From Dryobates pubescens (taxonomy: Eukaryota; Chordata; Aves; Piciformes; Picidae), in NCBI RefSeq assembly GCF_014839835.1, contig NC_071634.1, positions 15,854,453 through 15,918,452 of the forward strand: DNA of 64,000 nt. Reading direction: 5' to 3'. The stretch's first letter is position 1. Each line of letters begins with the position of its first letter. The position numbers were made by a program, and so were the translations under genes. A model generated the notes under the pieces. It searched no databases. It was not told where the DNA came from and was given only the letters and a program-made list of their open reading frames with translations. Positions 27,191 through 39,140 of this stretch are shown one piece after another.

Positions 27191-28589
27191 CAGCCATATG
27201 CCAGCGTGCCCACGCCCTCTGCCAGCAGCCACCGGCGTGCCCAGGAGGGACAACCGTGCGCCTCGACGGGCCCAGTGAGTGCCCCTGGCGTGGGCCACGG
27301 CGCGGGCGTCAAGGTGCAGATGGGCGCTGGCCGGGCCCTGGCACACGTGTCCGCATGGTGCCCATCCATCCCATGCCCTGCAGAGAGGCGCTGGCATGTC
27401 CTGCTGTGCCACGGGTAGGCAGCCAGCCTGGCAGCTGGCCCAGCAGCATGGTGCTGCCATGCCAGCAGTGCCTGGGCTGCAACCAGGAGGATTCGGTGAT
27501 GCTGTGCGGTGGGGGGGGGTTGTCATGGGGGTATCACAGGGCCGACCCCATACACGGGTCCCAGGCACTGCCCCACTCACCTCAGCAGTGGGGGCAGGCA
27601 CTGGCAACACATTTGTCCCTGTCTGGAGCTGGTGTGGGAGCTGGTGCTGCTGGAGCATGGTGGGAATGGTGCAGCCAAGGGTGCTCAGCACTGGGGTCCC
27701 ACTTGGCTCTGGCACAGCCAGTGTCGGGGCCGCAAGCCACATGCCTGAGAGGCATTGGGCATCTGGCCCCACGTGGGGTTTGGCAGGTTCCCACATGGTC
27801 AAGGAGCTCCCAGGGGTTGAGGTCCCACATGCTGAGGGCCATGCCATGCCCAGGTCCTCTCAGGCAGGGCTGGGTGGCCCTCACAGCCCTGCAGGTTCAG
27901 ATTGGGGGGGCTCAGATTTCCTCTCTGCGGGACTGGAGCCCGGGGACATTAAACCCCCTCAGAGCATGACGGAGTTTGTGGGGGAGGGATAACAAAGTGC
28001 CTTTGCCCCACAATAACAGCCATGACTGCAGACCCCAGCGACCTCAGGGACAGGCTAGGGGTGCCAGCCCACTCTGGCACCTGTCCCTGACCCCCATCCT
28101 GTGGGGACTGGGGGGTCCTGGCACCCTTGAGAGCATCCTGCACTCTCTGGACTCATCCTGCATCCCGCTTAGAGCCTTGTCCTGCCCCCCTCATCCCCAG
28201 GTCTCACCTCTTTGAACCTCGCTCTCCAGGCTCTCCCTGCCCATCACAGGGCCTCCCCAAAGCCCCCAGATGCCCCTGATTCTCATCTCCCCTCATTCCC
28301 ATTCACTCTGGGGCTCCCCTTGCACCCCCAGGCTCTCCTTGCCATCCTGAACCTCTCAATCCTCTGTCTCCCTGCACCTCTGAACTCTCCCTTCCACCTG
28401 AGACATCCCCAACCCCCCTAATTTCCCCCAAACCTTGCTCCTCTGCACTCTGGGGATCCCCCAGCCATCCTCGCCCCCCTTGGCTGGGGCACAGCCTGGT
28501 GCCCCCCAGTCGCCATCAGGCGATGGGGCCAGGCTGCAAGGCGGGGGTGCTGCTGGCACCGACCCTTTGGCCGCCCCCACTCCCGCCTC

Positions 28590-28655
28590 GGCGTGGCTCA
28601 TTTACCAACGTCAGCCCCGCAGTTGGTTTGAATTAGGCTCCTCCGCTGATAAGTG
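28590..28655. promoter_or_regulatory. Candidate conserved element
   Basis: Contains ggctcatttaccaacg, gttggtttgaattaggc and gctgataagtggg. Non-coding. Confidence 0.28.
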
Positions 28656-29754
28656 GGGGTTGCGGGTCTGGGGGGCTCGGGGGGCTGCGGGCTCTGCCCC
28701 CGCTTCCTGCTCTGCGCTCTGTAAGCGGCTGCCAGAGCTGCTGCTGAAAGACAGGCGGACGGCCCCTGCCTCCCCGCCTCCCCCGTTCCGCCGTCCGTCT
28801 GTCCGTCCACCAGTCTGGTCGTCCACCCACCCGACCTCTCCCACGGCCACGCGGCCCTCCCCCCTCCCACGGTTGGGACCACAGGCTGAGGCTTGGGGCT
28901 CCCGTGGTTGCTGGGGTGCCAACAGCCAGTGATGGCCGTGGCACAGGGAGACTGCAGGCACTGCTGGCACCGCGGGGTGTTTGTGGGGCTGGATACGGGA
29001 CCCCCATCCCCGGCTGTGCTGCTGACCCCTGGCCTCTACCCGCGTTTCACCACGTCCTTAGCGGGGGCTTTCGGCACGGGGGGGCTGCCGCCGCCCCACG
29101 CCCGAGTGAGGGATGGCCGACAGCTGGCCCGGGAAGGGGCCGGTAACCGGATCCTCCGGCAGCGGTGGCTCGAGGGGTCCCGGGCGCGGGGTCAACCGCG
29201 GTGCGGGGCTGGGGGTGAGGGACGGGACACGGCTCGTGTCCCCCGGGCCTGGGGACCCCAGGGTGGGTGGGTAGGTGAACACGGCGGGACCGTCCATGCC
29301 ATGCCACCGAGGCTGGTGGGGCTCCGGCTGCTGCTCACCCCAGGAAGGTACTCGGGGGCAGAGGCGCTGCAGTCACTGGCCCCTGCAGCGAGCCCTGGCA
29401 GCTGAGTGGCACAGCCCGGAACAGTCAGCGCTGTGCCTGGGAGCAGGGTGGGCACAGAGCAGGACCAGTGGGCACACAGACATCCCGCCTGGCTCTGAGC
29501 CACCTAGCACCCCCATCCCCAAGCCTCATGCCACGGCCTCTCCGTAGCCATTTTGTCGGGATGACCAAAGCCAGCGGCACCTGTTCCCCACCAGGAACCC
29601 AGGGCTGGATCATGCTGGCAGCAATGGGGCGAGGGGAACGGGACCCAGCCCCACGCTGGGGACCCCGAGCCACCCCGCACCGGCAGCTGGGCCCCACGGC
29701 CGTCATAGCCACGACCCCGCTGCGCTCCAGCAGTGCCCCAGATGGCTGCGAGAT

Positions 29755-29905
29755 GGTCCCTACAATAACTGGCTAATTAGGGAGGCACTGGGGAGCAGGG
29801 GGGACACCCTCCGTCACTCTGCCCCCCCCAGCTCAGGCAATCAAAGGTCCTCTGACTTCATTATGGCTCATTATGCGCTGGAGATGTCGGGGGGGGGAGG
29901 AAAGG
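29755..29905. promoter_or_regulatory. Candidate conserved element with TCF/LEF motif
   Basis: Contains acaataactggctaattagg, the TCF/LEF-type caatcaaaggtc, and attatggctcattatgcgc. It is followed by G and C homopolymer runs. Non-coding. Confidence 0.38.
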
Positions 29906-30159
29906 GCAGGCAGGAGACACCCCCCCCCCCCAAGTTGATCCTCATTGGGATTCTGGCACCGGGGCGGGGGGAGGGCGCAGAGGGGGCCGGGCCATGCGCC
30001 AGGCAGCCCTGACGGTGATTAATCTGCCAAGCACCCGCACAGCCGCGCTAGGGACAGGGGCTGCCAGCCGCCCCTCCACACTGCCGGGGGGACCACCCCC
30101 TCCTCTGCACCCACACCCCAGCTCCGCCGGCTCCCTCCCACCCCGGTGCGGCACACCAG

Positions 30160-30620
30160 GACACCCTTCAGCACGGCAAATCCTCCCTCCTCCAAGTTCC
30201 ACAGCTCAGCCTCCCACTCCACAGCCCCACACTGCACCCCACAATCCAGTGGCACCCCTCTCATTCCCCCCAGATGTTGCACCCACTCTCCAGGGCCCCC
30301 TCCAGCACCACACCCTGCTCTTAGCCCTGCCCTGCCCATCCCACAGCGCACCTCACAGCTCAGGTACCCCCTGCTCACCCAAAACACTGCATCTTTGTCC
30401 CAGGGCCCCCCTCCCCAGCACCACACCCTCTCCAACCCTTCCTAGCCCAGCCCTGCACTCCCCAGCACTGCCCTCTCTACATCCCTAGTGCACCCACAGT
30501 CCTGCCCCCAGGATTCCCCCCAGCACTGCACCCCATGTGCAGCCCCTGAGTACATCCCCTCATCCCCCCAAACCCTACAGCTGCACCCCCCAGACTACAG
30601 CCCTGCTCCTGGAGATGCTT
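30160..30620. repeat. C/A-rich low-complexity stretch downstream of PCGF1
   Basis: Degenerate caccccacactgcacccc-like sequence with no unit of fixed length, similar in texture to the intron of CCDC142 at 2390-2829. Confidence 0.5.
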
Positions 30621-30721
30621 TGTGGCTGGGGGGGTGGGGGTGCTCAGCACAGCCTTCAGCCACCCACCTCCAGGTCCCCAGGAACAACCCCAGCCCCAGC
30701 AGGAACTCACTGCAGGGATTT

Positions 30722-30851
30722 TCCACAGTTTTATTCAAAAAATAAACTTGAGCAGGGCAAGGGATATTAAGTTAGGGGGAGGGGGATGAGGTGGGGCACG
30801 GGAGCAGGGCTGTGCTCCAGGGGTTGGGGGGGCAGCACCCACCCCCAGCCC
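30722..30851 (-). terminator. PCGF1 3' UTR and poly(A) signal
   Basis: A minus-strand AATAAA (plus-strand tttatt at about 30730) lies roughly 120 bases after the PCGF1 stop codon. Confidence 0.75.
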
Positions 30852-33800
30852 CTACCTCCTCTTGTCCTTGATGCTGTAGTGCAGCAGGAGCGGTGCAGGC
30901 TGCAGGGCAAACAGAGGGAGGTCAGACACCCTGTACCCCATACCCTCGCCCCCATAACAGGCCCCCTCAATACCCCCCCTCCCAAGCCCATGGGTGGGCA
31001 GAAACCACCTTTCCCTGCAGGGGAGTCCCCCGGGCTGTGCCATGAACTTGTCCAACCCCTTCTGGGCTCCGTCCCCACCCCACGTGGGGACACTGTGCCA
31101 GCGGGGGGTGTGCCAGGCACTGCATCGGCAGAGGACACGGAGCAGCCCCAAACCACCGGCTCCCCACTCCTGCAGCTACTGCCCAGTAAGAATCCGCCCT
31201 GGACAGACCCTGCTGAGCACCCCCAGCCTGGGAGGGGCCGCAGAGGCGCCCACCCCTCCGGCTGATGCCCACCTTGCCGAACCATCGTGATAGCCAGAGC
31301 TGCTTCATCGTCATGTGATCGGGGAGGGCCTCGTTGTTGAACAGGATCTGCACCTACGGATGGGGGATGTTGAGCCGGGGGGCACACGATGCCCACCCGG
31401 GCACCCCCCAGCCCCCACACTCACGTGCTGCAGGGGCAGCCCCAGCCGGTGGCACAGGACCCTGCGCAGGTGCCGGATCTGTGCCCGCACGGAGCACCTC
31501 ACGTACTTCTGCTGCAAGGGGCAGAGCAGGGGGCAGGGGTTGCAGGCACCGCGGCCCTGCGGGACCGGCGCGAGGCCCCGGCTGCCCCCTGCCCACGCTG
31601 CTGGGGACCCCTCCCCGGCAACGCAGGCTGTGGGCAGAGCCAGGGGGCTGGGAGCCCACGGACCCCAACTCACCTGCAGCACGGCCTTGCTCTTGTCCTT
31701 GCTGGAGCTGCAGAGGGGAAAGAAGGGGCAGCCGGACAGCTCTGGTGTGGGGGGCTGCCCACCGAGCACCTTGCTGGGCACAGCCTGGTGCGGAGGTGCC
31801 CCCTGCCTGCCCACCACACGCACACAGAGCTGGTGACAGCTGGGTGACAAAGGCTGAGGCAGCCATCGATTGGTCCCAGCCCCAGGGCTGCTGTGTATTG
31901 ACTGCTGTCAGAGCCGGCAGGCATCAGTCCAGCCCCTGCTGTGGCACCTACCATCACTGGCAGCTGCTGGGCACAGCTGCAGCAGCTCCGGGGGGGAAGT
32001 GAGAGACCTCCCAGCTCAGCTGGGTCCCCCTTCTCCCAGGAACACAGTGTTAGGAGTACAGGATGCTGCAGTGCCCTGAGCAGGGGAGAACTCCCGGTGC
32101 TGCCCTGAACCCCCACTGTGCCAAGGGTTACTGCCAACCCCAGAGGGCTGCCACGGCCCTGGCACTCACCTCTGCTTCTCCAGGCAGAGCGAGACGTGCT
32201 CGTCGTAGCGGAAATAGTGTGCACGGGAGTGGTCGAAGGTGCTGTAGGGGAGCCCCATGGGGTCGCCCCCAACTGTGTCTGCGAAGATGGGAAGGCAGGA
32301 GTCAGCCCACCCCTGCCCCACCAGCACCGCTCCAGATGGCTCCTGGAGACCCTCAACCCTGGATCTGACTCCTCTCTCCCTGGCTGGCTACCCCCAGTCC
32401 CTCGGGTGCCCCCCGCCCCCCGCGTGCCCACCCTCGCTGCTGGGCTGCGTCACCCGGTCGAGGCCACGAGATTGGTAGAACTCCCGGATCCTCTTCTCTT
32501 CACCTGCGGGTGAGAAGCAGGAGCTGCTCAGGGACCCTGTCTTATCTCACAGCTCCCCCCACCACAGCACCCAGAGCTGGTGGTCCCTGGGCTGCCCTCA
32601 GCCCACCCTATTGCTCCAACCCTTGGCTTGGCAGATGGCACAAGACACCCAGATCTGACCCTCCCCCCAGACATTTGCCTGCGCTGGGGGTCTACACCAA
32701 ACCCCTGCTGTGAGCCCAGGGGCTCTGTCCCCACCCCTGTCTCTGTCACCTCCCATACCTTTCTTCACTTTCCACACTGGGTGTTTGCTGTGCCCCCCCC
32801 CGACTCCAGCCCAGACCCTCTAGGGGTGACACTTCCACAGAGATGTCCCCAGTGCTGCCCCCTCCTCAGAGACTAATCTGGAGCCCTCCCCGTGCCCTGC
32901 TTTGCACCCACCCCCAGCACTCCCCAACAGGTCACAGTGATGTCACGCAGTGCCTGGCCTCACTGACACTGCTGCAGGCAGCCCTGGTCACACAGGTCTT
33001 GTCCCCACCGACCCAGTCAGGCTCCAGCAGCTGCCACAGACACAGCAGTGTTTTGACAGCCCTGACCCACGGACAGTCTCCCCCCTCCAATAAGCAAGTG
33101 TCCCCTCAAAATGTCCAGATCTTAGAATCATGGAATTGTTTTGCTTGGAACAGACCTTTAAGATCATTAAGGCCAACCCTTAACCCAGCACTGCCAGGGC
33201 ACCACAGAACCATGGCCCTCAGCACCACATCTGCACAGCTCTGCAACCCTCCAAGGATGAGGACACCACCACTGCCCTGGGAAGCCTTGGCCAGGGCTTG
33301 ACAACCCTCTAGGTGAAGAAATTGTTCCTCATGTCCAACCTAAACCTCCCCTGGTACACTTGAGGCTATTTCCTCTTGTCCTATCACTTGTTCCTTGGGA
33401 GAAGAGACCAACCCCCACCTGGCTCCAACCTCTTTTCAGGGAGTTGTAGAGAGCCAGGAGGTCTTCCCTCAGGCTCCTTTTCTCCAGGCTGAACAAGCCC
33501 AGTTCCCTCAGCTGCTCCTCACGAGACTTGTACTTTAGGCCTTTCACCAGCTTGGCTGCCCTTGGCATGCCCCAGCACCCCAATGTCCTTCTTGCAGTGA
33601 GGAGCAACTTCCTTGTGACTCCCCCAGCTCCTCCCCACACGGCTCCACAGGACACTGGTGCCAGCAGGCCCTGCTCCCCCACCCCATGCTCAGGACACTC
33701 ACTCTCCTGCAGGCCAGGCACCAGCTTGTAGACGATGTCCTGCATGACTCGGTCCAGCTTGAGGTTGAGCAGCGGCTGAGTCTCGTGGATCTTGGTGTTG

Positions 33801-35979
33801 CACATGGGGCAGTACTTGCTGGTCTGCAGGTACTTGACGATGCAGCTCTTGCAGACTGCAGCCAGAGGGAGTGGGCATCAGGGAGGCAGTGACACAGCCC
33901 CACCCCCCCAACACCTCCTGCTCTCTCGGGGGAAACGTTGCCCTGGGCCCTTTGGGCAGAAGCCGCAGTTCCCGGGGCAGTGGGCTCTGCCATCCCCAGC
34001 CTGGTGGGACCCCCTGGACTCCAGGGCTGCCAGCATCCCCATGCTGGGACTCACATGTGTGCAGGCACTCAGTGATGGTGGTGGCGTCGATGAAGTACCC
34101 AGCGCACAGGCAGCACACGATGTGCTCGTTCAGCTCCTTCATCTTCACCTTCACCTCCTCCTGCCGAGAGGCCTCACCGTCACCCACTCCCTGCCTGCCA
34201 GGCTGGCACCCTGCCGGGCACCCTGCACACCCCAGGCTCTCACCCTCTGCAGCAGCTCCTGCCCACCCCACCAGCAGCAGGAATCCCCAAGGGGAACATG
34301 GGTCTGGGGGTAGCTCCCACCCAACACTGATGGAGGGTTCCCCAGGGTGGTGCAAGGGGATCTGGCCTTGCCCTGTGCCCTGCCACGCCCTGGGCCCCAG
34401 CTCGCCCATGGCCTCATAGTCTGGCCTCGGGGACCTCTGTGGAGCTGCCACTGTGACAGAATGAAGGGACAGGGCTGGTGATGGCCTCTCCCAACTGTGA
34501 GGGATCTGCAGGGATGAGGCTGCCTGGACCCTACAGCCCCAGAAAGCCCAGCCCCACAGAGCCCTGCCCAGCCCTACACAGCCCCACAGAGCTGCCCAGC
34601 ACAGCCCCACAGAGACCAGTGCCACAGAGCGATCTCAGAGTCAGTCAGCCCAGCCCTACACAGCCCAACTCAGCCCCATGGCCCTAAGCCCCAAAAAGCC
34701 CAGCAGAACCCCAGAGCCCAGCTGAACCCCCCAGAGCCCAGCTGAACCCCAGAGCCCAGCAGAACCCCAGAGCCCAGCTGAACCCCAGAGCCCAGCTGAA
34801 CCCCCCAGAGCCCAGCAGAACCCCAGAGCCCAGCTGAACCCCAGAGCCCAGCTGAACCCCAGAGCCCAGCCGAACCCCAGAGCCCAGCCGAACCCCCCAG
34901 AGCCCAGCTGAACCCCACAGCCCAGCTGAACCCCCCAGAGCCCAGCTGAACCCCCCAGAGCCCAGTAGAACCCCCCAGAGCCCAGCTGAACCCCCCAGAG
35001 CCCAGCTGAACCCCACAGCCCAGCTGAACCCCACAGCCCAGCTGAACCCCACAGCCCAGCTGAACCCCCCAGAGCCCAGCTGAACCCCCCAGAGCCCAGC
35101 TGAACCCCAGAGCCCAGCCGAACCCCAGAGCCCAGCTGAACCCCCCAGAGCCCAGCCGAACCCCAGAGCCCAGCTGAACCCCAGAGCCCAGCTGAACCCC
35201 CCAGAGCCCAGCAGAACCCCAGAGCCCAGCTGAACCCCAGAGCCCAGCTGAACCCCCCAGAGCCCAGCTGAACCCCCCAGAGCCCAGCTGAACCCCAGAG
35301 CCCAGCCGAACCCCAGAGCCCAGCTGAACCCCCCAGAGCCCAGCTGAACCCCCCAGAGCCCAGCCGAACCCCAGAGCCCAGCTGAACCCCCCAGAGCCCA
35401 GCTGAACCCCAGAGCCCAGCCGAACCCCAGAGCCCAGCTGAACCCCAGAGCCCAGCTGAACCCCCCAGAGCCCAGCCGAACCCCAGAGCCCAGCTGAACC
35501 CCCCAGAGCCCAGCTGAACCCCAGAGCCCAGCCTCACAGAGTCCTACCCAACCCTGCTCAGCACCAGAGGCCAGCGCAGCCCCACGGAACTGCCCTGCTC
35601 AGCCCCAAAGAACCCAACTCAGCCGCACGCAGGGCACCGGACAGGGCAGGTCCTGACCCACCTGCGCCACACCCCAGTGCCTGACTCCGCCCCCGTAGCA
35701 TTCGCCCCGCCCCGCTCCATTGGCCCCGCCTCCCGCGGCGTGGGCCGGTCCCGGCACATGCGCGGAGCGTCCGCGCGACGCTTGCGCGTCCCCCTTCGCC
35801 CCCCTGGCGGCGCGCGGCGGCTTCTTCCGCCCACGCATGCGCTGCCCCGGTGCCGCCACCCGCAGCCGCCCGCCGTCGCTCGCCTCGTTCCGGAGCGGGT
35901 CCATCTTGTAGACGGCCTGGAGCTGGTTCCGCAGCCGCATGGCGATCGCCATCGGGCCCCCCTGAGGAGGCGACGCCAT
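30852..35979 (-). CDS. PCGF1: PCGF1, Polycomb group RING finger protein 1
   Basis: Nine coding exons: 35979-35884, 34160-34055, 33855-33703, 32503-32432, 32278-32170, 31707-31674, 31511-31425, 31353-31273 and 30899-30852. The sum is 786 nt, 261 residues. Near-identical to mammalian PCGF1: [19 protein letters not shown], the RING finger at about residues 48-86 ([20 protein letters not shown], then [17 protein letters not shown]), [20 protein letters not shown], and the RAWUL ubiquitin-like region ([38 protein letters not shown]), ending SIKDKRR. It pairs with RING1 and BCOR/KDM2B in variant PRC1.1, which ubiquitinates H2A at CpG islands. The first intron appears to begin GAG|GC rather than GT; a GT 24 nt further down would add eight in-frame residues (ASDGGRLR). 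Intron 1 holds a large minisatellite, intron 3 a CR1. Confidence 0.95.
33120..33605 (-). mobile_element. CR1 LINE fragment in PCGF1 intron
   Basis: A 5'-truncated CR1 on the minus strand: its 3' end is at 33120 (tagaatcatggaattgtttt on the plus strand) and the CR1 body runs to about 33605, including caagtgataggacaagagga in reverse. It lies between the 33703-33855 and 32432-32503 exons, in the same sense as PCGF1. Confidence 0.92.
34695..35535. repeat. Large 18-21 bp minisatellite in PCGF1 intron 1
   Basis: About 44 copies of agagcccagctgaacccc, alternating 18-bp and 20-bp forms by extra C pairs, with variants (agcagaac, agccgaac, acagccca). On the minus strand it is open in one frame for nearly 300 codons (WALGFS, GSAGLWG repeats), but this lies in an intron and has no start context. 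Confidence 0.97.
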
Positions 35980-36420
35980 CTTAGAACCTCCTCCGCCTCC
36001 ACGCTCACTTCCGGGTTCGGGGCGGGGCCGCCGTCCCTGGCCGTCCGCGCCGTGACTACGGCTCCCGCCGGGCACCGCGCGCCGCGGGGAATGATGGGAA
36101 TGGACGGGCCGGCGCGCGGCGCGGCTGCCCCCTGCTGGGCACTGCGGGGAGCGCGGCCCCGCGAAGAGGCGCTGGCCCCGGTGCTGACCTTGGCCGCCAT
36201 GCCGAGGCCTCACCCCGCCCCACAGGGAGATTCCAGAACCACGACAAGGGGTCCTCGGCCTCCTCGGCCGTGACCTGGCGGTCACCGCCTCCCTCCTACG
36301 GGCCCACCCTGGGCACAGCTGTTCCACCGTCCCCCCCCAAGACTGTGCTGGCCAATAGCGGGGAGCGCTTTCTTTGACAGACAGCAGCTGCTGCCAGTGG
36401 GAGAGGCACACGCGCTGTGC
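35980..36420. promoter_or_regulatory. PCGF1 promoter CpG island
   Basis: Directly upstream of the PCGF1 start on the minus strand; CpG-dense with an ETS motif (cacttccggg at about 36006). No TATA box. Confidence 0.55.
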
Positions 36421-36426
36421 CGCGGG

Positions 36427-36444
36427 CCGCCACTAGAGGGCAGC
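36427..36444 (+). promoter_or_regulatory. Near-consensus CTCF site
   Basis: The sequence CCGCCACTAGAGGGCAGC matches the CTCF core consensus (CCACTAGAGGGCAG-type) closely. It lies about 450 bp upstream of the PCGF1 start, at the boundary with the TLX2 side. Confidence 0.6.
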
Positions 36445-37079
36445 GCAGCACCGCGGGGGGTGCGGCGGAGCACGGGCTCTGCGGGGCCCCGCGGTGGTCC
36501 CGGACCGGCCCCTCCCTGCCTCCGCCCGCTGCTGGCTCCGCTGGCCCTGTGGGCCCGTCCCGCCCTGACCAGGCCCCTCACAGTACCCCGTTGTCCCGGT
36601 GGCACCGGTCCGGCCTCTCCCAAAGCCTCACTGTCCCGGGGAGGGCTGCCCTCTGCGAGGGTTCGGCAGGGCTGTCCGGGGGCGCTGGTCCCCGTGGGCT
36701 CCGTGGGGCCGTGCCCTCGCCATGGCCCCACGCCGTGCAGGGCCGGCTGGGGCAGCGGAGGGTGCGGGGAGACACTGCGGGGGGAAGCAGTGGGCTGGGG
36801 CGACGCAGTGGGTCCGGGGGCTGTACTGGAGACTGCGGGGCTTGTACTGGTGAGAGGGGGACAGAGGCTGTTTTGCGGGGTGGGAGATGGAAGTGGCTGG
36901 GTGGAGGATGTAGGGGGCTCGGGGTGCAGGGTGCAGGTCTCCGAGCTAGGGGAACGGTAGGTGATGGGGACCGGGGTGCGAGGGCTTTGCTGGAGGTGGG
37001 AGTGGGGGCTCGGGCTGGGGTCAGCGGTGTCGGAGCTGCTGCTGGCACTGGTGGATCGAAGGGTATCAGATCGGGGGCT

Positions 37080-37380
37080 GTCAGGTGTCGTGGTGCTGGG
37101 TAGGAGTCGAGAGGTGCCAGGGGACTGATGGTTCGGGCAGTTCCAGGGTGCTTGGTGACAGCTTGCTGGGTGCCAGGGGGTTCTGGCGCTTTGGGGAGTG
37201 CCAGGGACCTGGGTGCCCGGGTGCTGGCGAATCAGGGGGTGCCGGGGATTCCAGGTGCCAGGGGTGCTGAGTGTCAGGGTGCCGACGGGTCTGGGGCTAC
37301 AACTTCAGGGGGTGCCGAGTGCCGGGGGACTGCGTCGAGGGCTGCCGGGTGCCGGCGGGTCGAGCTCCCCGGCGCAGCGG
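37080..37380 (+). repeat. Degenerate GGGTGCC array
   Basis: Repeated words gggtgccagggg, gtgccgggg and ctgggtgcc at irregular spacing. Not coding. Confidence 0.5.
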
Positions 37381-37515
37381 CGGAGCCTGGAGCCACGCTA
37401 ATGGAGGTGATTGGATCAGGGCTCTGGAGGGGAAGGAGCGGCCCCGCTAATGCAAAGCAGAGCCCGTTAAGGGCCGTAATGGCTCGTTATGGCCGCGGTT
37501 ATTGCTCCAATCCCA
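37375..37515. promoter_or_regulatory. Candidate conserved enhancer upstream of TLX2
   Basis: Contains cacgctaatggaggtgattg, cccgctaatgcaaagc, cgttaagggccgtaatggc and cgcggttattgctcc, several TAAT cores within 130 bp of GC-rich sequence. Non-coding. Confidence 0.42.
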
Positions 37516-37917
37516 GCAACAAGTGTCGTCTGGGGAGGCGGCGAGGGCAGCCGGCGGGGCAGGCTGCGGCACCCCTGGGACACCGGGTCGGCCGGGTTGG
37601 GGAGCAGGCAGGGGCTGCTACACCGGGATCCCCAGGCTGAGCTGCGGGTTGGGAGCGGGTGGGGAGTGCCACACCGAACCCCCGGGAAGATGCTGGGACC
37701 CGCGGACTGGGGCTGATGTCCATGACCATATCACCCCGCTCTCCGCTTTCACCACCCTGTGCTCCCGGTGGGCTCTCAGTAAGCGATTAAACACCGGCAG
37801 AGCCCATATGATGCCACCTTCCCTGGCCCAGGCTAAGCCCTGTTAGGGAGCTGCTGGCACCAGTACCACGCTGGCTACCATGGCTGGGGCTCAGCTGGGC
37901 AGAGGCAGAGCTGATAT

Positions 37918-37962
37918 GCTTCGACTTTTCCAACCTAACCTATTCTGTGATTCCATGACGGG
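37918..37962 (+). mobile_element. CR1 3' tail remnant
   Basis: Short plus-strand match to the CR1 3' end: cttttccaacctaacctatt followed by ctgtgattccatg. Confidence 0.75.
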
Positions 37963-38149
37963 GGGCTCCAGCCCAGCTGTGCCAGGGCTGTGACCTCTGA
38001 TCCCCTCAGCTGAGCATACAGGGCCAGGGTGCCTCCAGTGCAGCTGGGAGCAGTGGCGATGTGGCCCGTGGGTGGCCTGGCACTGTCCCTGCTACCACCA
38101 GCTTCCCTGGCTGCAGCCATCCTCTTAGCTTGAGTGCTCCTCCATGGAG

Positions 38150-38310
38150 CCAGATCCTGGTCCTGGTCCTTGTCCCAGTCCCAGTCTCAGTCAACTCAGG
38201 TCCTCCTGGTTCTGGTCCCAGTCGTGGTCCTTGTCCTGGTATTGCTCAGCTCATCTGAACTCAGGTCCTCCTGGTCCTAATCCTGATACTGGTCCAAATC
38301 ATCTCAGCTT
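38150..38310 (+). repeat. TCCTGGTCC degenerate tandem repeat
   Basis: Units of about 6-12 bp built from tcctggtcc, ttgtcccagtc and caggtcctcc. Confidence 0.65.
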
Positions 38311-38859
38311 GTCCTGGTCAGAGCATCTGTATCCCAGCCCCTGTCACCTCAGTCACCTCACTGACCGCAGTGTGTCTTGGCCCCCCATGAGCGACTGGAT
38401 TTGTTCAGCCTGGTCCTCTAAAGAACAGCGAGCACCAGTTGAGCCTCAGTGTTCTCCATTGTGTCGCCGCAGTGTGTCCTCTCTGTTCCTGTCCTCTGCC
38501 GGAGGCTGAGTGCAGTGCGTGGCCGAGCCCCAGCACTTTCAGTCCTGAGTGCAGGGAAGGGAACGCACCGGGAGCTGCAGGAGCCTCGCCGGTGCCGAGC
38601 CGCCCGCGGGTAGGGGCGGGCGGATCCAGCCCCCCCACCTCGGTGTGACCGCGGCATTCGACTCGCCCGCCCCCAGGCCTGTCCCCGCCGGGAAGGAGGA
38701 AGGAACGAGGCAGGGGCCGAGGTGACCCCTCGCCGGGGAGGGTCCGGCCCCATCTGTACCTGCCCGGAGCTGTTCCTGGGAGGGGCGGCCGAGGGGTCTG
38801 CAGCAGGCGGCGGGGGTCACAGCCGGGCCAGCAGCCCTGGGGCAGGAAGGCGGCGCTCA

Positions 38860-39140
38860 CCACCGGCACCGCACCCGGCGCTGGCACCGAGCCCGGCACC
38901 ACACCCAGCACTGGCACTGCTGCGGCACCAGTACTGCACCCAGTACCGTGCCCAGCACCATTCGCGAACTTGGAAAGGGCACTACACCCCACACCCAGCG
39001 CTGGCATTGCAGGGGCACCAGCACCACACCTTACTGACCAGCATAGGCACCTCACTGAGCACCAGCAGTGCACCGGGCACCAGCACTGCACTCTGTCGAT
39101 CACTGGCACCAGCAACAAGCTGAACACCACACCGAGCATC
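38860..39140 (+). repeat. GGCACCAGCAC degenerate array
   Basis: Repeated ggcaccgcacc, ctggcactg and cagcaccagcac words at irregular spacing; texture similar to the LBX2 intron array at 13555-13965. Confidence 0.55.

Larger units (their letters stand above)
18146..30720. other. Gene-poor interval between LBX2 and PCGF1
   Basis: No coding exon with recognisable protein resemblance was found on either strand in 12.5 kb. Long open frames here are products of high GC content. The interval holds the A/T-rich islands listed separately, one 50-bp minisatellite, a C/A-rich low-complexity stretch at 28080-28480 and another at 30160-30620. The layout, with short islands of TAAT-bearing sequence in GC-rich filler, resembles a developmental-gene regulatory landscape. 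Confidence 0.55.

Noticed and set aside
34656-35537. 293-codon minus-strand open frame of [11 protein letters not shown] repeats
   Set aside because: It is the minisatellite of PCGF1 intron 1 read in one frame; no start context, splice signals or homology.
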